NCBI RefSeq assembly: GCF_000236905.1
Contig: NC_016535.1
Location: 310,001 to 374,000, forward strand
From: Tetrapisispora phaffii CBS 4417
Taxonomy: Eukaryota; Ascomycota; Saccharomycetes; Saccharomycetales; Saccharomycetaceae
Reading direction: 5' to 3'
DNA: 64,000 nt
Shown: positions 57,690-64,000 of the stretch, piece by piece
How positions within the stretch are numbered: the first letter of the stretch is position 1
Layout: each line of letters begins with the position of its first letter
The notes under the pieces: model-generated
The model's input: the letters and a program-made list of their open reading frames with translations, nothing else
Told to the model about the DNA's origin: nothing
The model's database searches: none
Translations under genes and position numbers: made by a program

Positions 57690-60638
57690 TCATTTGGACT
57701 CCTTTTTCTCTGGATGTGCTTTCTCTAGTTCGTACAGATATCCTGAGCAGATGCAGACTCTTGCATACATTGTTGGCCATCTTCTTGTCTTTATGCTTGT
57801 GGAGATGATTGTTTTATCTTCTGAGATTGTGTATCCAGCTCTTGTGACGCAGCCACATCTGCAACATCTCTTTAGACTTCCATTTGTCATTTCATTGTCC
57901 GTGAAAGTGTCGTAAGAGACACCATCATATTCTATCTTTGAAAAAGACCTGGAAGTTTGATGACTTGGGCCTAGACTCTTGGTATCTGTCACTAATCCTT
58001 TGTCTAACGGTTGCGATAGGTGGAGCAACGAAGACTGGAATATTTCATCTTTGGAAATTCTTAATCCACTCGTATCAGCAAAATACACTTGTGCTGGGTC
58101 TATATGAGAAATTATAGCATTTTTAGAATAAGTCAGTAAAAATGAAGAAATTTTACTTATATCTTCAGGAATTTCAGCCTTCACTAACAATGACGGTTCT
58201 CTTGTTGTCGACTGGTTTTTACTGTTCAGATTCATGAATTTTGTATTGACATCAACTAAAAATGTTTCAAATTTTTCAATATTAACAGTGGATTCAGATA
58301 AAATTTTCTTCAAAAATTTAGAAGATTCGTTCAGTACAGGATAATTATTTTCAGGGAACTTAGTAACTAAATGAATCACCCTTTTAATTTCATTTAAAAT
58401 AGATAGCAATAGTGAACGAGGAATTCTTGCACCAAATACACCATATACTAGTGAACTTACGCTTGCAGAGGAATATCCCTTATTGATAAGGATTAAAACT
58501 TCCTGAATCAAATATGTAATAAACTTAATGAGCCATTTTGCAATCGGTATCAAAGAATGTATCAAATCTTGTTTTGTAAATGACGTCTGAAATAATTTAC
58601 CCCCCGCTAATTGTGCTGGACTTATCGTATTTAGTTGCTCAATTGCAAATTGTAAATTACGAGTAACACCATTGAATGCAAAATACACGTTTCTTAAGTT
58701 CATGATAATACGAGCCATTTCATAAACATTTTTATGGCGACAGCTACTACCTAATTCAAGTTGTAACAACATTGTCTTTTGAACTGGTCTACTTGAAATC
58801 ATTTTTTCTAATAATTCTGGTGGTGCATCCGGTGTAATATTGAAAAATGAGTATATATCAGCCATCAGTGAAGTTATACATTCCTTCCCTCTATCTTGGT
58901 CTTTGTCAGAAATTTTTATCAAATGTGTTTTACATGCAATGGATAAATCTTCAGCAGAAAGTTGCCTATGTATACTGGCGACAAATGCAAAAGCAAAAGC
59001 AGTGCTATTCACTTTATCCAAAGATGCATCGTCAGTATTTTCATGAGATATGGAGATAAATTGTGGAATATCCTTACATGACTGTTTTATTAAAACACCG
59101 CACATTGTTGGTGAAACTATTGCCCATTCCAATGTACTTTGTGGTGGTAATTTGGGATAATTAAATCCTGCACTTAATACTGAAGTTAATATATCCCTAA
59201 ATTTGCCTTGCCTATTTTGATGATGCAGTCTCTCTGTTTCAACTTTCCAATCTGTTTTACTATATGTTTCAATAGTAGAATCCTCAAAATGAATTGATAC
59301 AAAACCATCTAGTATATTGGATATAATGTTTATGACTTTTTTATCCAAGTGAATTTCCGGCATGCAATTTAACGTATATCTATGTTTTGGTTTTAATTTT
59401 TGCTCATCTAGTCGTGAAATATCGGGTTTTAGTATTTTCAAATAATGTGCATTTAACTGAGTTGGGATGAGCTTGTAGCGTTTAATGATTGATTTTCCAG
59501 TATCTAGTACGTTATATAATAGCAATATTTCTGGAGCAGAGTCTTTTTCAACTGGAGCTTTTGAGATGACGTACAAATATTGAAATTCAAGAAGATTTCC
59601 TTCATCATCAATTTGTTCAACGGCAACATCTGAGAGATGAAATAAAGACAACAATGGATCATTTAACTGAGAATTGTTGATGTCAGTTATGTTCCAATTG
59701 ACATGTAGTTTGTAAAATGAAACCACTTTTGTTAGTCTGGAATATGTAGATATTAATAATGACTGGTCTTCGTTCAATGCTGAAATATTAGTATACTCCA
59801 CCCAATCCATATCGTTGGAGCTCTTTCCTTGAGCTGTATTTAAGTGCAATGATATTTTTTTATGACTTTTAGAATTTGAAAATTGATACCAGAAGTCAAT
59901 TTGACCGTTTTTACGAACTGCCAAACATGAGTATTTCATAAAAGGAGGATGAAACACACCATATGGGGGAATCTGTTGTACCTTATTTCTGTAACTGTTG
60001 ATAGAACTGTCCAGAACACAAAACTGAGATGAAATTACTGGTTTAGAGGAGCTTAGCCAAAATAATTCAGAAATCCTTGTTGGATATTCTTTCTTCGACT
60101 CCTTTTTAACGCATTTCACAGAATCTTCTGAAGTTTCATTTAATTGCATTGGGTTGTTATGAATCTTGTATATATTATCCTGGAATAACATAGTCAGCTT
60201 ATCCATTGTCACAGGACCTTGCAAACTCTGGCCCAGTATTAAAATTGTTAAATTACCAAGTTCGTCACATACAGCTAACATGTCACCAGGTAGATTAAAC
60301 CAATTGTTCCAATGAACAGAAGTGATCTCATAAAAAAATGGACAGTTTTTGTTTGTGGTTCTATTAGCCTTAGATCCCTGGTAATTAGGTGGACTACCTG
60401 AACGACCAGCATTGATTGAATATTTTCCTCCATTTGAGTTGCTGCTTGATGTAGTGTTTTGAGACTCATATAAATGTGGATGGATTGTATATTTCTTTGG
60501 AGGATGGAATCTCCAAGTTGTACCATTAATAGTCTCCAAAAAGGTCATACATAGATTGCTATCTGTAGATGTTTTGTCAGAATAGACAATTAAACCTGTC
60601 TTAGACCATGATACAGCTTGATTTCCAAGTTCAATCAT
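57690..60638 (-). CDS. SIN4: Mediator tail subunit Sin4/Med16
   Basis: Sin4 is the Med16 subunit of the Mediator tail module, linking activators and repressors to RNA polymerase II. The 982-residue product is close to the S. cerevisiae length (974). The N-terminal half reads as a beta-propeller beginning VSWSKTGLIVYSD and including TSVHWNNWFNLPGDMLAVCDELGNLTIL. The C-terminal half is helical. The end has a cysteine cluster, LKRCCRCGCVTRAGY and ARVCICSGYLYELE, as in the Sin4 family. An Asn/Ser/Gly-rich insert occurs at about residues 60-85. The start at 60638 is directly followed by conserved sequence. Confidence 0.95.
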   Translation of the reverse strand: MIELGNQAVSWSKTGLIVYSDKTSTDSNLCMTFLETINGTTWRFHPPKKYTIHPHLYESQNTTSSSNSNGGKYSINAGRSGSPPNYQGSKANRTTNKNCPFFYEITSVHWNNWFNLPGDMLAVCDELGNLTILILGQSLQGPVTMDKLTMLFQDNIYKIHNNPMQLNETSEDSVKCVKKESKKEYPTRISELFWLSSSKPVISSQFCVLDSSINSYRNKVQQIPPYGVFHPPFMKYSCLAVRKNGQIDFWYQFSNSKSHKKISLHLNTAQGKSSNDMDWVEYTNISALNEDQSLLISTYSRLTKVVSFYKLHVNWNITDINNSQLNDPLLSLFHLSDVAVEQIDDEGNLLEFQYLYVISKAPVEKDSAPEILLLYNVLDTGKSIIKRYKLIPTQLNAHYLKILKPDISRLDEQKLKPKHRYTLNCMPEIHLDKKVINIISNILDGFVSIHFEDSTIETYSKTDWKVETERLHHQNRQGKFRDILTSVLSAGFNYPKLPPQSTLEWAIVSPTMCGVLIKQSCKDIPQFISISHENTDDASLDKVNSTAFAFAFVASIHRQLSAEDLSIACKTHLIKISDKDQDRGKECITSLMADIYSFFNITPDAPPELLEKMISSRPVQKTMLLQLELGSSCRHKNVYEMARIIMNLRNVYFAFNGVTRNLQFAIEQLNTISPAQLAGGKLFQTSFTKQDLIHSLIPIAKWLIKFITYLIQEVLILINKGYSSASVSSLVYGVFGARIPRSLLLSILNEIKRVIHLVTKFPENNYPVLNESSKFLKKILSESTVNIEKFETFLVDVNTKFMNLNSKNQSTTREPSLLVKAEIPEDISKISSFLLTYSKNAIISHIDPAQVYFADTSGLRISKDEIFQSSLLHLSQPLDKGLVTDTKSLGPSHQTSRSFSKIEYDGVSYDTFTDNEMTNGSLKRCCRCGCVTRAGYTISEDKTIISTSIKTRRWPTMYARVCICSGYLYELEKAHPEKKESK

Positions 60639-61133
60639 ATTAGCAATTTGATATCTCTAACAAACAATTGCTATTTCAACGAAATTTCTACAAAGTAGGT
60701 AATTGAGGTATGGTTCTGTAAAACTGAACTTATCTTACGAATATATAATAGGAATTCTATGTATACATATGGTATGAACTAAATAGAACTAACTGTAAAG
60801 ATTTATAATAATTTATAGTATTTCTTTTTTTTTGATTTTTCGTATTTTATTTTTCAAGGTTTTCCTACCTTTGGCTGAAATAAGAAAACAATGTATAAGT
60901 CAGTAACCTCAATGCTGATCTGTAATGAAGCAATATATATATATATATAATTATGTTAATGAGTTCCATGATAGAGACAGTATTCTGAATTTTTAAAATG
61001 CTTTTGAGTATTATTACGACATTTTTGAGTATTGCTTTTTAAATTAAAGACATTATATATTAACATAGGGTTTCGTCACTTAATTGGAAATCTTATTAGG
61101 ATATCAAATATAACTATCACAGTAATCGGATTT
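60639..61133. other. YTP1-SIN4 intergenic region
   Basis: A 495 bp very AT-rich tandem gap with an (AT)n microsatellite at 60933-60949. It contains the YTP1 3' end and SIN4 promoter. No clear factor site or gene. Confidence 0.65.
60933..60949. repeat. AT dinucleotide microsatellite
   Basis: An uninterrupted alternating AT run of about 17 bases in the YTP1-SIN4 gap. Such tracts are length-variable between strains. Confidence 0.85.
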
Positions 61134-62492
61134 TTAATTGGAGGCTAACTCAAAATCGATGTCATCATCGATATCATCTTGGTTAGATACAGTTGAACTT
61201 TCAATATCCACCATATGACTTGGTAATGTCGATGCATAATTTGATAAAAATCCCTTTTCTTGTTGAGTGGCTAAATGATTATATAATTCCAGACAGAGCA
61301 GCATCCATAAGTAAAGTAGAAATGCAGCAGCTACAGCAACAAGAAGATATGCACTATGGTCTGCTCCTAGTCTTAAAACTAATACAAGTTGTTCTTCGCT
61401 GGCGCCCATAAATAATATTCCACCACAAACCAAACAGAAAGGAGCTAAATATTGAAATGAATAGATTTTATCCAGGGTTCTCTGATCCTTCAAGAGAAAC
61501 GATATTTCTATTATTCGTAGACTTCCACCAACCATTAGAATCAAGCCAAAGAAATAATGAACTTTTGTGCTAATTATCAAGTGTTGCGAATGTTCGGACA
61601 TAGCCCAACCAGTAAAAATAATTAATAAACTAGGAACAAATGTTCTCTTGCCTCCTCTACCCAAAAAAATGCCTAATAACCCACCTGCCCACCAGATAAT
61701 TCCCATTGCTGTATGTTGATAATCACCATGATTCCAGCCTTCTCGGCCCCATCTGTGTTCAGTAAAGGTGTTCACGATGCCCCACAAACACATGACCCAG
61801 CTATCTATGTAATCTTGCGAGTAAGGACCCTTGTTGTTCCGAATTGAAGGTATCACCAGAACCATTGCATAGATAAAACCATATAATACAAAGGCATTAC
61901 CCATAATCCCATGAGCTATACATTGACCTGTGTGACTTTCTCTACAAAATCCAAACATAGCCACAGGTGCTAAACAACTTTTAGTGAAACCGTTTATCAC
62001 AACGAGAAATGATAATGCATTATGGGCATATTTTAGACGTGATTCTCCTGTATTTGAAATAAAGGTTTGTAACAACTTGTTTTTAATTAACAACCCAGTG
62101 CCACTAGCTAATCCACCAAAGAATAAAGATAAACCTAAGAGTATAAGAATTGACCATGCCGACCCTCTTGATGTTCGGTTCTCGACACCATCATTATCAC
62201 TGAATCTGAGAAACAAAGCCTCCACAACAGAATAAATACAACTAATTATTTGCAAAAACATAGAAACATTTATTCGACCAGCAAAAGAATAACTAGCAGA
62301 GACTGATGGAAGTAAAAATAGTAGAAATACACAACACAACCAATGGAACGTCCTGTTCCCAGCATCTTGAATATCTGGTCTTGTATATGCGGAAGTATCG
62401 TCCATATTCATTGACATATTATCACATATCCCAAAATTAGCCAATGTGGATATAATAAGTATAAAAATATTAATCAATTGACTTAGTATCAT
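61134..62492 (-). CDS. YTP1: Ytp1-family multispanning membrane protein
   Basis: Ytp1 is a fungal membrane protein of unknown function with some similarity to mitochondrial electron-transport membrane proteins. The 452-residue product is near the S. cerevisiae length (459). A signal-like N-terminus (residues 1-22) is followed by about ten hydrophobic segments. A histidine-rich loop (NTFTEHRWGREGWNHGDYQHTA) and another in the first half (FGFCRESHTGQCIAHGIMG) could bind metal or haem, but this is not shown. The tail is acidic (DDIDDDIDFELASN). It lies between SIN4 and KEX2, as in S. cerevisiae (YNL237W). Confidence 0.94.
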   Translation of the reverse strand: MILSQLINIFILIISTLANFGICDNMSMNMDDTSAYTRPDIQDAGNRTFHWLCCVFLLFLLPSVSASYSFAGRINVSMFLQIISCIYSVVEALFLRFSDNDGVENRTSRGSAWSILILLGLSLFFGGLASGTGLLIKNKLLQTFISNTGESRLKYAHNALSFLVVINGFTKSCLAPVAMFGFCRESHTGQCIAHGIMGNAFVLYGFIYAMVLVIPSIRNNKGPYSQDYIDSWVMCLWGIVNTFTEHRWGREGWNHGDYQHTAMGIIWWAGGLLGIFLGRGGKRTFVPSLLIIFTGWAMSEHSQHLIISTKVHYFFGLILMVGGSLRIIEISFLLKDQRTLDKIYSFQYLAPFCLVCGGILFMGASEEQLVLVLRLGADHSAYLLVAVAAAFLLYLWMLLCLELYNHLATQQEKGFLSNYASTLPSHMVDIESSTVSNQDDIDDDIDFELASN

Positions 62493-63246
62493 GATTGAAC
62501 TTTATTCTTCCTCTTCCCAGAGTTGTATGACACTTTCCCTAATTTTAGGTGCGGCTTGTATTATAAGTTATTCTTCGATATACTTATGAATATATTTTGA
62601 ATTGCTGATAGTATCAGTAACAAAAATAATTTAACTCTAATATTTTAACTATTGCAAACTTATATTCTGATAATTCAAAATTGTGATCGTTAAGTAGATA
62701 TTTTAGTCACCATGAGACATTTTTAGTATTACAATCGGTAAACCCTCACAATGGGGGGAGGTTGGTATATTATCATACCGACGCGGGCGAACCTTTGTCT
62801 GAGCTGTCTGATTTAACTATCCCACTTGGAACAGCAACATCTGTTTAACAAGTATTACGATTCTAAACCTCTTCGATTAAGTATAAAATAAGTTAGAGAT
62901 TTATCTATATTATTAATGCTTCGGTAATAGATAAATTAAATATATATATAATAATATATAAATAAATTTATATATCTATTTTATAAGTTCTTCTGGAAGT
63001 ATACGCGTTCGAATCCCTCGAAAGACCTGTTATAAACGTCTATAAAAAGAAAGATGCAACAATATGTTTATTAATACCTTCAAAATAGTGTTCTACTTCA
63101 TGAACCATGATTAAAATTAAGTGGTATGTGAGTTGTTTAATATTATCAGTTGTGTTTGCTTTTTCTTTGTTGGAATAATTACAATATCCTCGTTCGTAAT
63201 AAGTAAAAGTGATTTTAATGTTACGTTGTTCTTAATCCTTTGAAAT
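62493..63246. other. KEX2-YTP1 intergenic region
   Basis: A 754 bp tandem gap. It contains GGTAT-N6-ATACC (62764-62779) directly followed by an everted CCG-N3-CGG (62778-62786) of zinc-cluster type. A heat-shock-type TTCnnGAA lies at 62991-62998, and TA-rich microsatellite sequence at about 62940-62975. A tRNA B-box-like GCGTTCGAATCCC (63005-63017) has no A box or foldable stems. No gene seen. Confidence 0.55.
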
Positions 63247-64000
63247 TTATTTATTGTTTGAACTATGTGGTGAAAGTTTTGTAATATCATTGGATTCAGA
63301 TAATTGTTCGTCGATGCCTTGAACATTTGTAGTTAATGGCACAGCATCTTCATCTGATAAATCAAAATCAAAAGTATCATCAATTACAAAATCATCTCCA
63401 CCATTGATGCTTTCAGATGTTTCATCAAAATCTGAATCGCTGTCAATAATATCAAATTCGTAAGTTTCAGCACGAGATCTTCTAATTCTTCTCTTTGAGT
63501 TCAAAAAGAAAAAATAGTAAAGTGCTAATAAAACACAACCGAAAGAAAATATAGATAAAAAGTAATGCATGAAATCTTTCGGAGAATCCAACTTGTTTGG
63601 AGTATTTAGATCAGCTTCTAAATCAGAATCTATTGCATCATTTGTTTCACTCGGTATCAAAGTTGACGAAGTCGTGTGGGAAATAGATGCTATTGTAGAG
63701 CTTGATGTAGATAAGAGACTTGATGTGATAGAGGAAGATGGAAGTACATCTTTACTTGGTGTAGAAGTGCTTGATACCGTAGTACTTGATTGTATGATAG
63801 ATGTTGTAGAAGAAGTGCGTAACTCCTCTAATTCTTTATCATTTCCAAATACAAATTTAGTTGCTTTCTCTGGATTTATACTTTCTCCAAAAATCTTTAA
63901 TCTCCAATTATGAAATTTAATTTCATTCTCTTCTTTTACGGTCCTCACTCTCAGTTTCCACTTACCAACTCCTTCCTCTCCCCAGTGGGCAACAGACATG
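63247..64000 (-). CDS. KEX2: Kexin protease, C-terminal part (5' end beyond window)
   Basis: Kex2 is the Golgi proprotein convertase that cuts after Lys-Arg and Arg-Arg pairs, for example in pro-alpha-factor. Only the last 250 or so codons are inside the window; the coding frame runs off the end at 64000, so the first Met seen is internal. Visible parts are the end of the P domain (AHWGEEGVGKWKLRVRT and FHNWRLKIFGE), a Ser/Thr-rich lumenal stalk, one membrane span (FLSIFSFGCVLLALYYFFFL) and an acidic cytosolic tail. The tail contains TYEFDII, matching the tyrosine-based trans-Golgi localisation signal of yeast Kex2. The subtilisin catalytic domain lies outside the window. Confidence 0.95.
   Translation of the reverse strand, partial: MSVAHWGEEGVGKWKLRVRTVKEENEIKFHNWRLKIFGESINPEKATKFVFGNDKELEELRTSSTTSIIQSSTTVSSTSTPSKDVLPSSSITSSLLSTSSSTIASISHTTSSTLIPSETNDAIDSDLEADLNTPNKLDSPKDFMHYFLSIFSFGCVLLALYYFFFLNSKRRIRRSRAETYEFDIIDSDSDFDETSESINGGDDFVIDDTFDFDLSDEDAVPLTTNVQGIDEQLSESNDITKLSPHSSNNK

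Noticed and set aside
63005..63017. tRNA B-box-like GCGTTCGAATCCC
   Set aside because: No A box upstream, and the flanks do not form a T-stem or acceptor stem.

Overview
The window is nuclear DNA of a budding yeast in the Saccharomycetaceae. All genes are intronless eukaryotic ORFs with standard-code translations that align end to end with named Saccharomyces cerevisiae proteins. Intergenic DNA is AT-rich, and I see no transposon, tRNA or other RNA gene. Genes are named from remembered protein families plus conserved gene order; no search was run.

Layout. (1) 90-22151 holds ARG8, PPM2, FIG4, RRP40, PFA3, EGT2, PEX6, CTR9 and DCP1. In S. cerevisiae ARG8, PPM2, RRP40, CTR9 and DCP1 lie on chromosome XV left (YOL140-149), while FIG4, PFA3, EGT2 and PEX6 lie on chromosome XIV left (YNL325-329). 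Here the two lists are interleaved. (2) 22152-25232 is a 2 kb gene-free stretch followed by a YMR315W-type oxidoreductase, and is probably a rearrangement junction. (3) 25482-64000 holds SSB, BRE4, a small MRX7-like gene, a shortened VID27-like gene, MFG1, GYP7, MGS1, ALG9, AIM6, ATG4, SQS1, PDR16, CSL4, BNI4, SIN4, YTP1 and the 3' part of KEX2. This block interleaves YDL229-237 with YNL209-238. Many genes that sit among these in S. cerevisiae are absent. That pattern fits a post-whole-genome-duplication yeast that resolved its duplicates independently of Saccharomyces. Vanderwaltozyma or Tetrapisispora is my best guess for the lineage; this is an inference.

The genes are individually transcribed housekeeping genes rather than one pathway. 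Themes are RNA processing (two exosome cap subunits RRP40 and CSL4, decapping activator DCP1, PPM2, SQS1), transcription (CTR9, SIN4, MFG1), membrane traffic and lipids (FIG4, PFA3, GYP7, ATG4, PDR16, BRE4, KEX2), cell wall and septum (EGT2, BNI4), and glycosylation, peroxisome, arginine and genome maintenance (ALG9, PEX6, ARG8, MGS1). Promoter motifs seen by eye agree with several known regulons: Gcn4 at ARG8, Pdr1/Pdr3 at PDR16, PAC/RRPE at RRP40 and CSL4, and CGG half-sites upstream of the YMR315W homologue.

The most unusual items are: a VID27-like gene that stops after its N-terminal domain; three consecutive perfect inverted repeats in the SQS1-PDR16 interval; three isolated GC-rich peaks (around 1.6-2.3, 28.1 and 51.1 kb) that cut across gene boundaries; and PAC boxes at several promoters. 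I found no evidence of a wholly new multi-gene system.
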